Shown one piece after another: positions 52,184 through 63,669 of a DNA stretch of 64,000 nt. Every line of letters starts with the position of its first letter. Positions within the stretch are counted from its first letter, which is position 1. The position numbers were made by a program, and so were the translations under genes. Under the pieces are notes generated by a model. It worked only from the letters and a program-made list of their open reading frames with translations, did no database searches and was not told the origin of the DNA. This DNA comes from SG8-30 sp963710135 (GTDB taxonomy: Bacteria > Pseudomonadota > Gammaproteobacteria > Steroidobacterales > Steroidobacteraceae). Where the stretch lies: positions 58,884 to 122,883 of the forward strand of contig CAVPYY010000005.1 of NCBI GenBank assembly GCA_963710135.1. Direction: 5' to 3'.

Positions 52184-52744
52184 TCAGGGCAGCCGGATCG
52201 CCGCCACGTTGGCACGGCTGAAGTGTGGCCGCGCGACGATGTACAGCGTCGAGTAGTCGGTCTCGAGCATCGGCGGCACTTTCTGGCCAGACAACTCACG
52301 GACGATGTCGGGGACCGTGTTGCTGTGCCCGACGATCAGCACGTGTCCACCTGCAAAGTCCTCCCGGGCCCGGCGTGCCACCTCGTCCGGGTCGCCGCTC
52401 TCGACCGTAATGACCGGCACGCCGAGCGCCGCGGCCAGCGGGCGGGCGGTGTCCTGGCTGCGCCGCATGCCGGAGACGATGATGCCATCCACCCGCAGCC
52501 CGCGTGCGGCCGAACCGAACACCTCGACGAGGCCGACCGCCCGGAGCTCGCCGGCAAGCGACAACGGCGGGTCCATGCCGCCCTCCGCCGCCGCTTCGGC
52601 GTGACGGATCACGAAGAACGTCGTGGTCGAGGCTGACACCACCGCCCAGACGGCCGCAGCCAGGCCCAGCACCGCGACCAGGCCCATCAACCAGACGGGC
52701 ATCAGGAACGGACGGCGGCGGAGCTTGGCGTATTCTTTGCGCAT
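52184..52744 (-). CDS. Membrane-anchored histidine phosphatase (SixA/PGM-like)
   Basis: 186 residues with an N-terminal membrane helix (LMPVWLMGLVAVLGLAAAVW). The domain has the catalytic RHAEA motif in TTFFVIRHAEAAAEGG, a second conserved motif VSGMRRSQDTARPLAAALG, and GGHVLIVGHSNTVPDIVREL with the second histidine. It belongs to the histidine phosphatase superfamily, and its position after the membrane helix places the domain in the periplasm. The substrate is unknown. Convergent with bcp. Confidence 0.78.
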   Translation of the reverse strand: MRKEYAKLRRRPFLMPVWLMGLVAVLGLAAAVWAVVSASTTTFFVIRHAEAAAEGGMDPPLSLAGELRAVGLVEVFGSAARGLRVDGIIVSGMRRSQDTARPLAAALGVPVITVESGDPDEVARRAREDFAGGHVLIVGHSNTVPDIVRELSGQKVPPMLETDYSTLYIVARPHFSRANVAAIRLP

Positions 52745-53003
52745 GACGACTGCTGGGCGACAGCGCCATGATAGCCGATCGCACGCGCCCCACAGGAGCG
52801 GATCCGCCACGCGGCAGCCGGCGCGCATCGCGCATCGTTCCTGATTCCAGAACCCGAATCGGCGGCAATTTTGCGGCGCGACATACACCGCGTGCGCAGC
52901 GGTCCAAAGCCGTTGCCGGGCCACGGGGAAAACAAGAATCTCCCGCTGCGCTACCATGCCCCCACGCGGGCAGCCTTTGCCCGCCTTACGAGGGGATGCC
53001 TAA

Positions 53004-53455
53004 GTGAACTCAATAAGAAAGACGATCTGTGTCATGGCGCTCGGCGCCGCTTCCATGGTGATGGCCGCCGGGGCGTCGGCGCAGGAGTGGCCCCTGCAGA
53101 TGGGCGACTACTGGGATGTTGCCGGCATACACCTGAAGGATGGCGGCGCGTTGAAGTACGCCGAGTGGCTGGCCAGCGAGTGGCGCGAAAACCAGGAATT
53201 CGCGAAATCGAAAGGCTGGATCAAGGACTACAAGCTCATTTCGAATGTCTACCCACGTGCCGGCGAGCTGACATGTATCTCGTCACCATCACCGAGAGCG
53301 TCGTGTCCGGTGCCGAGGGCCGGAAGCGCGCCGAAGAGTATCGGGCGTGGAAAAAGAAGAGCATCGCGCAGATGCAGGAAGAGAGCGGCAACCGCGCGGA
53401 ATACCGCGAGGTGCTGAGCAGCTCGTTGCTGCAGGAAATGACCTTCACCAAGTAG
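53004..53455 (+). CDS. Small secreted protein of unknown function
   Basis: About 150 residues with signal peptide MNSIRKTICVMALGAASMVM cleaved near ASA-QEW. The mature part reads DYWDVAGIHLKDGGALKYAE and WIKDYKLISNVYPRAGE, then after an indel near 53262 ADMYLVTITESVVSGAEGRK and YRAWKKKSIAQMQEESGNRA. It looks like a one-domain protein with an alpha/beta fold. I do not recognise the family. Followed by a strong terminator. Confidence 0.6.
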
Positions 53456-53482
53456 GTCACACCGCCGATTGATCAAACGCAG

Positions 53483-53507
53483 CAACCCCGGCCTCGCGCC
53501 GGGGTTG
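53483..53507. terminator. Bidirectional rho-independent terminator
   Basis: CAACCCCGGC and GCCGGGGTTG form a perfect 10-bp stem around a five-base loop, flanked by T-rich and A-rich bases. It sits between the convergent secreted-protein and BLUF genes. Confidence 0.85.
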
Positions 53508-53510
53508 TTG

Positions 53511-54127
53511 TCAGCGTGCCTTGAATGACTCGAGCGCGCAGTCGCAGAGCCTCAGCAATGCCTCGCTCGGATTACCCTTCCGAGCAGCCTCGGTCACGCT
53601 CTGCAGCGCCAAACCCGCGACGCGCGCGCGGTCGCGCTCCTGCGCAAGGGCGCTGGTCAGGTGCTTGATCGCCTTGTCCTTGGCGTCCAGTTCGCCGATC
53701 AGCGGGTCCCAGTGCCGGTGGCGGAAATGCTCCATCAGCGACTCGACCACCGGCTGATGCCCGACGAGATAGTCGAAACTGAAGTTGTCGACGCGGAAAC
53801 TGGCCAGGCCTTCAATCTCACCCAGCAAGTCGTCGGTCACCCGGTCAAAACCCATGCTCCAGTCCGAGTACTGGCGGCTCTCGATCACTTTGCGGCTCAA
53901 CAACTCGATGTCCGCATGCCGCGGGTCCTTCCAGATCTCCTCGACCAGCTTGTCGATGACCGCGTCCTCGCCTTCGATGGCCTGCAGGAACGTACCGTTC
54001 GGCGTAGAGCAGCATGCCGGTGACGCCGCGCTCCCGGTTGTTGTCGCGACACTGCACCAGCAGTTCTAGCAGCTGCTCGCGCGCTGAACGGCTCGCTGGT
54101 TCGACTGACGTAGGACACCTGGATCAT
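53511..54127 (-). CDS. BLUF-domain blue-light photoreceptor with C-terminal helical extension
   Basis: A flavin-binding sensor of blue light. After joining indels the protein starts MIQVSYVSRTSEPFSA, containing the photoactive tyrosine in SYVSRT. RDNNRERGVTGMLLYAE carries the conserved Asn. A shifted stretch reads LQAIEGEDAVIDKLVEEIWK with the Gln, and RQYSDWSMGF carries the Trp. A 70-residue C-terminal extension (LDAKDKAIKHLTSALAQERD) looks coiled-coil and has no enzymatic output domain, so signalling is probably by protein contact. Indels lie near 54075, 54005 and 53920. Confidence 0.82.
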
Positions 54128-54286
54128 TTCGCACCAAACCCGCAGACAACTCGTGGAACTTTGATGGTACACGAGGGACGTGACAGGCAGAGGGTTCGGG
54201 AACGCTCCGTGACGGGCCGGGCTGTCGAACCCATATTTATGGGGGTTCGTGGGTTCTCATCCCACGGGTGCCGGGTGGCTTGGGTA

Positions 54287-54376
54287 TGGCGGAGAGGGTG
54301 GGATTCGAACCCACGAACCCCGTGAAGGGTCTCCGGTTTTCAAGACCGGTGCATTCAACCGCTCTGCCACCTCTCC
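54287..54376 (-). tRNA. tRNA-Ser (anticodon TGA)
   Basis: A 90-base class II tRNA on the minus strand starting GGAGAGGTGGCAGAGCGGTT. It has anticodon loop CTTGAAA, a long variable arm (GACCCTTCACGGGGTTC region) and encoded CCA. Confidence 0.95.
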
Positions 54377-54494
54377 GGCGCACGGTCGTACTCGGCCGCG
54401 ATTGTCCGCGTCGCAGACGAGGCCCGCAAGCCACGGGAACCGACCGGCCAAAATCCAGTCATATCGATAAGTGCGAACTTTATTTCGTGTTAAC

Positions 54495-54523
54495 TTGTTC
54501 AGAAGTCCGGGGGCAACTATACT
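54495..54523 (+). promoter_or_regulatory. Sigma-70 promoter for yccA
   Basis: TTGTTC and TATACT are separated by 17 bases, ending 32 bases before the ATG at 54556. AAGGAG lies at an appropriate distance upstream of the start codon. Confidence 0.65.
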
Positions 54524-54555
54524 TTCCCCCGTTGTTCTCCAAGGAGCCTGCTGTC

Positions 54556-55246
54556 ATGGAACGCCTGTCTGACGTCCGCCGCCCGGAAGCCGCGATCATC
54601 ACTGCGCCGGCCTCCGCGCTCTCGACCAACAAGGTTCTCAAGAACACCTATCTGCTGCTGGCCGCAACGCTCGGCTTCAGCGCGTTGACCGCTGGCGCCG
54701 CCATGGCGCTCAATCTGCCCCACCCCGGACTGATCATCACCCTGGTGGGTTACTTCGGCCTGTTGTTCGCGGCGCACAAGATCCGCCAACAGCGCGCTGG
54801 GCATCCTGTTCGTGTTCGCGCTGACCGGCTTCATGGGCTACACGCTCGGGCCGATCATCAGCGCCTACCTGCAGTTCCTGCCGAATGGCCACAGGTGGTG
54901 ATGAACGCGCTTTGGCGGCACCGCCATCACTTTCGTCGCCCTGTCCGCCTACGCCATCAAGAGCGGGCGCAGACTTCTCGTTCATGGGCGGCTTCCTGAT
55001 GGTCGGCATCATCACGGCGCTTTCTGCTCGGCCTCGCGGCGATCTTCTTCGAATATGCCGACGCTGTCGCTGGCGGTGAGCGGCAATGTTCGTGCTGCTG
55101 ATGTCGGGACTGATCCTCTTGCAGACCAGCGAGATCGTCCGTGGCGGCGAGACGAACTACATCCTCGCCACCGTCACGCTGTTCGTCGCATCTTCAACCT
55201 GTTCACCAGCCTGCTGCACCTGCTGGGAATGTCCGGCGACGATTGA
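54556..55246 (+). CDS. yccA: Bax inhibitor-1/YccA family membrane protein
   Basis: Seven-helix inner-membrane protein; E. coli YccA modulates FtsH proteolysis. It starts MERLSDVRRPEAAIITAPAS, and the first helix is TYLLLAATLGFSALTAGAAM. After frame corrections come LGILFVFALTGFMGYTLGPI, YAIKSGRDFSFMGGFLMVGI, VLLMSGLILLQTSEIVRGGE and a C-terminal SLLHLLGMSGDD. About eight indels, mostly single inserted bases, fall within 690 bases, the densest damage in the window. Confidence 0.85.
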
Positions 55247-55296
55247 ACCGAGACCGCTGCCGGGCAGGCGGCAGTGGCTGCTGAAGGCCTGAACTG

Positions 55297-55327
55297 GACG
55301 CCCCGCCCGTGCGGGGCGTCTCATTTC
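55297..55327 (+). terminator. Rho-independent terminator after yccA
   Basis: GACGCCCCGC and GCGGGGCGTC form a perfect 10-bp stem with loop CCGT, followed by TCATTTC, 50 bases past the yccA stop. Confidence 0.8.
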
Positions 55328-55395
55328 CGCCCCAGGCTTCACGCCTTCGGTGCCTGCACCGCGCATGCCCCGCCCGGCGGGGCTAAGCTTCGCGG

Positions 55396-56976
55396 ATGGA
55401 CGGGTCAACCCGACGCCACCCGCGTAGCCACGCCGCCGCGGCACTGGGCCTCAGCGCCCTGTTCGCCGGCTGTTCCGGCGGCGTGTCACCGGGCGATTCG
55501 TCTACGCCTGCCGCCGCGACGGAGGCATCGACCGCGCCGCGGCCGGAATTGAGCGACCTGGGCGCCGCGCTGTTCGCGCCGGTCACCCAACCCTGGACAG
55601 GCGACCTCGATGCCATGGTCGAACGACGCGCCATTCGCGCGCTGGTCGTGCCGACCCGGACCCAGTACTGGATCGAGGACGGACGTCCGGTCGGCGTCGA
55701 GTACGAGCTCCTCAAGGCCTTCGAGCAATGGCTCAATCGGCGCTATCGAACCGGGCATCGACATCTTCACGTGCATATCGTGTTCATTCCGACGCGCCGC
55801 GACGATCTCATCCCGGCGCTGCGCGAGGGCCGCGGCGACCTCGCGGCCGGCATGCTGACCATCACCGAAGACCGGCTCCAGGAGGTCGATTTCAGCAGCC
55901 CGTTCTTTCGGGATGTGCGCGAAGTCCCCGTTACGGACGGCCGTCTTCCGGCGCTGGAATCGGTCGACGATCTTGGCGGCAAGACCGTCTACGTGCGCCG
56001 CTCGGCCAGCTACTGGAGCCACCTGAACGAGCTGAACCTGCGGCTGGCCGAGCAAGGCAGGCCACTGATCAGGATTGAGACCGTCTCCGAGCTGCTGACC
56101 GATGACGACCTGCTGGAGATGGTTAACGCCGGCCTGTCGCCCATGACCGTTGTGGACCGTTATCTCGCCGCGATGTGGCAGCAGGTGTTCACGGACCTGC
56201 AGCTGCATGAGAAGGCCTACGTGAACGAAGGCGGCCAGCTCGCCTGGATGATGCGCCAGGGCAGCACGGGCCTGAAGGCGGCCATCGACGAGTTCGCCCG
56301 AACCCATCGCCAGGGCACGCTGTTCGGCAACTATGTGCGCGAGAAGTACACCGGCAGCGATCGCTTCATTCGCGAGGGGCTCAGCGGCGACGACCTGCGA
56401 CGCTTCCGCGGCACGGTCGGCCTGTTCCAGAAGTACGGCGAGAAGTACGCGCTGGATCCGCTGCTGCTGCTTGCGCAGGGCTACCAGGAGTCGCGCCTGC
56501 GGCAGCAGAGCCGCAGTCCGGCCGGTGCGATCGGCGTCATGCAGCTGCTGCCGACGACGGGGGCAGCCATGAATGTCGGCGACATCACCCGGCTGGAGCC
56601 GAACATCCATGCTGGCGCCAAGTACGTGCGCCGGCTGATCGACAGGTACTTCGCCGATCCCGAAATCGACCCGCTGAACCGGACGCTGTTCGCCTTCGCC
56701 GCCTACAACGCGGGGCCGGTGCGCGTCCAGGCCCTGCGCCGGCGCGCGGCGGCGCGCGGACTCAATCCGAACGCATGGCTGAACAACGTTGAACTGATCG
56801 CCGCCGAGCAGATCGGCTCGGAAACGGTCAGCTACGTCGCCAACATCTACAAGTATTACGTCGCCTATACCCTGACGCTGCACGCCGAAGAGGAGCGCCT
56901 GCGGATACGCGACGAGGAACGCAGCGCCGACGCGAGCCCGCGCCGCTACGTCAGCTTGTCGCGCCCGCCCATGTAG
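55396..56976 (+). CDS. mltF: Membrane-bound lytic murein transglycosylase F
   Basis: Outer-membrane lipoprotein that cleaves peptidoglycan to 1,6-anhydromuropeptides. The 526-residue protein has lipobox ALFAGCSGG, then a solute-binding-protein (SBP_bac_3-like) domain (residues about 75-320: RALVVPTRTQYWIEDGRPVG, EVDFSSPFFRDVREVPV). A C-terminal SLT domain follows, with catalytic glutamate in LAQGYQESRLRQQSRSPAGA, then GVMQLLPTTGAAMNVGD and LFAFAAYNAGPVRVQALRR. Intact. The last 31 bases overlap the 3' end of convergent serS. Confidence 0.92.
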   Translation: MDGSTRRHPRSHAAAALGLSALFAGCSGGVSPGDSSTPAAATEASTAPRPELSDLGAALFAPVTQPWTGDLDAMVERRAIRALVVPTRTQYWIEDGRPVGVEYELLKAFEQWLNRRYRTGHRHLHVHIVFIPTRRDDLIPALREGRGDLAAGMLTITEDRLQEVDFSSPFFRDVREVPVTDGRLPALESVDDLGGKTVYVRRSASYWSHLNELNLRLAEQGRPLIRIETVSELLTDDDLLEMVNAGLSPMTVVDRYLAAMWQQVFTDLQLHEKAYVNEGGQLAWMMRQGSTGLKAAIDEFARTHRQGTLFGNYVREKYTGSDRFIREGLSGDDLRRFRGTVGLFQKYGEKYALDPLLLLAQGYQESRLRQQSRSPAGAIGVMQLLPTTGAAMNVGDITRLEPNIHAGAKYVRRLIDRYFADPEIDPLNRTLFAFAAYNAGPVRVQALRRRAAARGLNPNAWLNNVELIAAEQIGSETVSYVANIYKYYVAYTLTLHAEEERLRIRDEERSADASPRRYVSLSRPPM

Positions 56977-58247
56977 GGCCGCAGGACGTCGGGGACGACG
57001 ACGCTGCCGTCGGCCTGCTGATAGTTTTCGAGCACTGCCACCAGCGCACGGCCGATGGCCACCCCGGAACCGTTCAGCGTGTGCACCAGTTCGGGCTTGG
57101 CGCTGTCGGGATTGCGCCAGCGCGCCAGCATGCGCCGCGCCTGGAAATCGGTGCAGTTGCTGCAGGAGGAAATCTCGCGGTACTTGCCCTGCCCGGGCAG
57201 CCACACCTCGAGGTCGTAGGTCTTGGCGCTGCCAAAGCCGATGTCGCCCGCGCAAAGCGCCATCACCCGGTACGGCAGCTGCAGCAGCTCGAGCACCCTG
57301 CAGGCATGGGAAGTCAGCTGCTCGAGCGCGGCGTAGGACTCCTCCGGGCGCACGATCTGCACGAGTTCGACTTTGTCGAACTGGTGCTGGCGGATCATGC
57401 CGCGCGTGTCCTTGCCGTACGAGCCCGCTTCCGAACGGAAACAGGGCGTATGGGCCGCGAACTTCAACGGCAGTTCGGCAGGCTCGAGAATGCGCTCGCG
57501 CGCCAGGTTGGTGACCGGCACTTCAGCCGTCGGGATCAGAAACAGGTCCTGCAGGCTTTCGGCCGCGGCCAGATCGTCGCGGCTTCTGAGTGCGAACAGG
57601 TCCGCTTCGAACTTGGGCAGCTGTCCCGTGCCGGTCAACGTCTGGCGGGTCACGAGATAGGGCACATAGGCCTCGGTGTAGCCGTGCTCGCGGGTGTGCA
57701 GATCCAGCATGAACTGCGCCAGCGCCCGGTGCAGGTGCGCGACCGCCCCGGTCATCACGGCAAAGCGCGCGCCAGAGATACGTCCCGCCGCCTCGAAGTC
57801 CAGCCCGCCCAGCTTCTCGCCGAGGGCAATGTGGTCCAGCGGCTCGAATCCCAACGTCCGCGGCTCGCCCCAGCGGCGCACTTCGACATTGGCCGACTCA
57901 TCGGCGCCATCCGGTACCGTCTCGTGCAGCAGGTTCGGCACGCCCATGGTCAGCAACTCGAGTTCCTGCTGCAGCGCGCCCAGGGCTTCGTCGGCACGCT
58001 TCAGCTCATCACCCAGCGACTCGACTTCGGCGAGCAATGGCGCGATGTCCTGCCCCTGGGCCTTGGCACGACCGATGGACTTGGAGCGCGTATTGCGCTC
58101 GTTGCGCAGGCGGTCGACCTCCAGCTGCAGAGCCTTGCGTTGTGCCTCCAGGGCCGAGAACGCCGCGGTGTCGAGCACGAATCCGCGCCGCTGCAGATTG
58201 GCGACTACGGCGTCCAGTTCGGTTCTGAGTAACTTCGGATCCAGCAC
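56946..58247 (-). CDS. serS: Seryl-tRNA synthetase
   Basis: Charges tRNA-Ser; class II synthetase. The 433-residue protein has the N-terminal coiled-coil arm (MLDPKLLRTELDAVVANLQR, then long helices to about residue 100). Motif 2 is CFRSEAGSYGKDTRGMIRQH and motif 3 is NGSGVAIGRALVAVLENYQQ. Ends PYMGGRDKLT. Intact. Confidence 0.97.
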   Translation of the reverse strand: MLDPKLLRTELDAVVANLQRRGFVLDTAAFSALEAQRKALQLEVDRLRNERNTRSKSIGRAKAQGQDIAPLLAEVESLGDELKRADEALGALQQELELLTMGVPNLLHETVPDGADESANVEVRRWGEPRTLGFEPLDHIALGEKLGGLDFEAAGRISGARFAVMTGAVAHLHRALAQFMLDLHTREHGYTEAYVPYLVTRQTLTGTGQLPKFEADLFALRSRDDLAAAESLQDLFLIPTAEVPVTNLARERILEPAELPLKFAAHTPCFRSEAGSYGKDTRGMIRQHQFDKVELVQIVRPEESYAALEQLTSHACRVLELLQLPYRVMALCAGDIGFGSAKTYDLEVWLPGQGKYREISSCSNCTDFQARRMLARWRNPDSAKPELVHTLNGSGVAIGRALVAVLENYQQADGSVVVPDVLRPYMGGRDKLT

Positions 58248-58265
58248 TTCAGTTCTCCTGCCCGG

Positions 58266-58647
58266 TCATGCCAGCCAATGGCGACCGAACTGCATTCCCG
58301 CCCAGGCGGCCGCCAGGCACGCCATCACGCTGACGACGACGTACGCCCCCGCGCGCGCATAGCCATGCTGCTCGATGAGCAGCAGTGTCTCGAGCGAAAA
58401 AGCTCGAGAACGTGGTAAACCCGCCTAGCAGGCCGACCAGCACGAAGGCCCGGGCCAGCTCGCCGTCTTCACCCCGCGTGGCGAGCAGCACCCACGAGAC
58501 GCCGATCAACGCGCACCCGATGACGTTCACACCGAGCGTGCCCCAGGGAAAGCTGCGCGCGAACCACAGGTGCACCAAGGCCCCGGTGAGGTAGCGCAGC
58601 ACGCCGCCGAGAGCGCTGCCCAGCGCAATGGCCAGCAGAATCTTCAC
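58266..58647 (-). CDS. crcB: Fluoride exporter CrcB (Fluc)
   Basis: Small four-helix fluoride channel. The start MKILLAIALGSALGGVLRYL matches the family, GTLGVNVIGCALIG and the signature GLLGGFTTFSSF follow. One indel right after TTFSSF moves the frame; the remainder then reads ETLLLIEQHGYARAGAYVVV and stops at 58266 just before serS. About 126 residues. Confidence 0.9.
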
Positions 58648-58653
58648 GATCGT

Positions 58654-60007
58654 TCAGTCCTGGTCCGACGCCCGCCGGCGGAGTCGCTCGAGCGCCTCGC
58701 CGATGCGTATCTCGAGGCCACGCGGAACGGGATGATAGTAGACACGCGGCTCCATGCCATCCGGAAAATAGGTCTGCCCCGCCGCCACGGCGTCAGCCTC
58801 GTCATGGGCATAGCGATAATCCTTGGCACCGTAGCCCAGCTCCTTCATCAGACGTGTCGGCGCATTGCGCAGATGCAGCGGCACTTCGAGCGAACCCTGT
58901 TCTCGGGCGTCGTCCATGGCCGCGCCCAAGGCCTTGTATACCGCATTGCTTTTCGGCGGCACAGGCCATGTAAACGACAGCCTGGGCAATGGCCAGTTCC
59001 CCTTCCGGGCTGCCCAGGCGCTCCTGCACATCCCAGGCATTCAGGGCCAGCGCAAGGCCACGCGGGTCGGCATTGCCGATGTCCTCCGAGGCCATGCGCA
59101 CGATGCGCCGCGCGATATAGAGCGGGATCGCAACCACCATCGAGCATGCGCGCAAACCAGTAAAGCGATGCGTCCGGATCGCGAGCCACGCACGGATTTA
59201 TGCAGCGCGGATATCTGATCGTAGAACGCCTCGCCCTGCTTGTCGAAACGGCGCACGCCCGCCCGTGATCACCTCGCGAGCAGCTCAGCCGTAGTAGACC
59301 TGTTTGTCATCCGGCTTCGCGGCGAGGTCGGCGGCCATCTCGAGCAGATTCAGTGCACGGCGCGCGTCCCCGTCGGCCGCCTGCGCGAGCAAGTCGCGTG
59401 CATCCAGCGCCATTTCCAGACTGCTGCGCACCCAGACCGGTGCGCTTCGTCTGCGAGCGCCCGGTCGAATAGCCTGACGCCAGTCGTCAGCTGCCGTCAG
59501 GGCCTTGAGCACGTAGACACGCGCCCGCGAGAGCAGCGCGTTGTTCAATTCGAATGAAGGATTTTCGGTGGTGGCGCCGATGAAGATCAGCGTCCCGTCC
59601 TCGACGTAGGGCAGGAATCCATCCTGCTGGGACTTATTGAAACGATGCACCTCGTCGACAAACAGCACGGTGGGACGACCTTCAGCGCGCGTTTGCCTGG
59701 CGCGCGATTCGACGAGCGGCGCGAATTTCCTTTACACCGGCAAGCACGGCGGAGATGCGCATGAAATGCGCCTCGGTGCGCCGCGCGATCAGGCGCGCCA
59801 GCGTGGTCTTGCCGGTGCCGGGCGGTCCCCAGAAGATCATTGAATGCAGGATGCCGGCCTCGATCGAGCGTCGCAGGGCTTGCCCGGCGCGAGCAGATGC
59901 GACTGGCCGTAGAAATCCTCCAGCCGTTGCGGGCGCATGCGGTCCGCCAGCGGCCGCCAAGTGGCGGGGCCGTCATCCATCAGCGGCAGGGTTTCGGACG
60001 GGTTCAC
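58654..60007 (-). CDS. rarA: Replication-associated recombination protein A (AAA+ ATPase)
   Basis: MgsA/RarA acts at stalled replication forks. From a GTG at 60007 (or ATG 59980) it reads MRPQRLEDFYGQ. Walker A is IFWGPPGTGKTTLARLIARR, Walker B TVLFVDEVHRFNKSQQDGFL and sensor 1 IFIGATTENPSFELNNALLS. The C-terminal tetramer region has DIGNADPRGLALALNAWDVQ and HLRNAPTRLMKELGYG. Several indels break the frame near 59925, 59690, 59440, 59250, 59145 and 58965. crcB starts six bases downstream. Confidence 0.9.
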
Positions 60008-60041
60008 GCCCGCATTCTAGTCCGGGTTCCCGCTGCAGCGG

Positions 60042-60444
60042 TCAGCGCGGCGGCGGCCCGGCTCCAATCCAGCGCTCGATGGCTTGCGCCCAGCCGCCGA
60101 GCGCCCAGTAGGCCAGGAGTACCGCCAGCACGACGCCCGTCGCGTTCGCCACCATGTCCAGCGGGTCGGCCGCGCGGACCCGGGGTGAGCGCTCCCTGCG
60201 CCAGCTCCATGGCCGCGCCGAGCACCAGAGCGATGACCGCTGCGACCCAGTATCGACGGCGCTCCAGCATGCCGGTCAGCCAGAGGGTCAGCACGAGGTA
60301 CGCGAACGCGTGCTGGAACTTGTCGAAGCGGCTGATTGCGGCCACGAATGACGCGGAGGTGAGGCTGCCGAAGACGATCGCCCCGACAATCAGCACGGCA
60401 CCGGCGAGCCACAGCCGAGGAAACCGGAGCGGCAGCACGATCAA
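60042..60444 (-). CDS. VanZ-like membrane protein
   Basis: About 134 residues with four hydrophobic segments. VanZ-type features are the conserved FDKFQHAFAYLVLTLWL and MELAQGALTPG, then after an indel near 60180 RAADPLDMVANATGVVLAVL. It ends WIGAGPPPR. VanZ proteins are linked to glycopeptide resistance in some Gram-positives, but the role of this widespread gammaproteobacterial type is unknown. Its start overlaps lolA by four bases. Confidence 0.78.
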
Positions 60445-61082
60445 GGGGCCGCGCCGACGACGTCCACGCCCGCGGGCGGCGTGAAACTGAACAATTCAGG
60501 CTCGAGCGCCGGATTGCGCTCGATGCGCGTGAACTGGATCCGGGTCGTCTGTCCGAGCCGGTCGGACAGCTCCATGCGAATCAGCTCCTTGCCGGCAAAG
60601 CCCAGCCGCACGGAACGGAAGTCGGTGTCGTCGAGTTTCGGCTTCAGCTGCACCCAGTCAAGACCGTCAGCCGATCCGTCTGCCGCGACGTCGAACGTCT
60701 CGGCGACATTGCCGGTGCCCGACAGCAGCATCGCCGGGGTGTTGGACAGCGACTGGCCGACCGAGCGCACCGTCACCTGCGCCAGATCCACGTCATACAG
60801 CCAGACGGTTTCGCCATCGCTCACCAGCAGTTGTTCTGCGGGATTGCGGTAGTCCCAGCGGAAACGTCCGGGCTTGCGCCAGCGCCAGCACGCCATCCGC
60901 CTGCTCGCGCACCGCGCCGCTGGCGTCACTGACCTCCTGGCGGAATCGGCCCGCAGCGTGCGCAGCGCCGCCACGTAGTCCTGCACGCGCGCGAGCGCCG
61001 CGTTGTCCGCCGCGACATCGGCAGCAAGGGCAGTGGATACCGTCAGCAGCGCGACAGCCAGCGCGAGGTGTTTGAGGGGCAC
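60441..61082 (-). CDS. lolA: Outer-membrane lipoprotein carrier LolA
   Basis: Periplasmic chaperone that ferries lipoproteins from LolCDE to LolB. Signal peptide MPLKHLALAVALLTVSTALA. After a shifted stretch near 60880-60960 (correct reading VREQADGVLALAQ) the hallmark GRFRWDYRNPAEQLLVSDGE and TVWLYDVDLAQVTVRSV follow, and FAGKELIRMELSDRLGQTTR and FSFTPPAGVDVVG end the protein. It lies 17 bases downstream of ftsK, the usual neighbour. Confidence 0.92.
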   Translation of the reverse strand: MPLKHLALAVALLTVSTALAADVAADNAALARVQDYVAALRTLRADSARRSVTPAARCASRRMACWRWRKPGRFRWDYRNPAEQLLVSDGETVWLYDVDLAQVTVRSVGQSLSNTPAMLLSGTGNVAETFDVAADGSADGLDWVQLKPKLDDTDFRSVRLGFAGKELIRMELSDRLGQTTRIQFTRIERNPALEPELFSFTPPAGVDVVGAAP

Positions 61083-61098
61083 TGTGTCGGATTCCGTT

Positions 61099-63425
<2,327 letters not shown>

Positions 63426-63467
63426 TTTAGTGAACTCGTTACCTGAGCTTAGCGCTCTAAGGCATTG

Positions 63468-63497
63468 ATGATAGGGGCTTTACGCGCTGAGTCGCAA
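63468..63497 (-). promoter_or_regulatory. Probable sigma-70 promoter for ftsK
   Basis: On the minus strand TTGCGA and TATCAT are separated by 18 bases, with the -10 box 43 bases before the GTG start of ftsK. The divergent trxB start lies about 170 bases to the right; I could not define its promoter. Confidence 0.5.
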
Positions 63498-63669
63498 GCG
63501 GCCACTGACTGCTGACCACGGCGACGTACAGGACGTCGTCGTCCGCTCGTGCCCGGCAGACCCGCGGGCGGAGCCGGCGTCGAGCGGGCCACGGGCACAT
63601 CGACTTGGCCTAACATTGCGCGACCCCTCCGGCGGCACCGGAGCGACCGATACAAGACAGGAAGCATAC

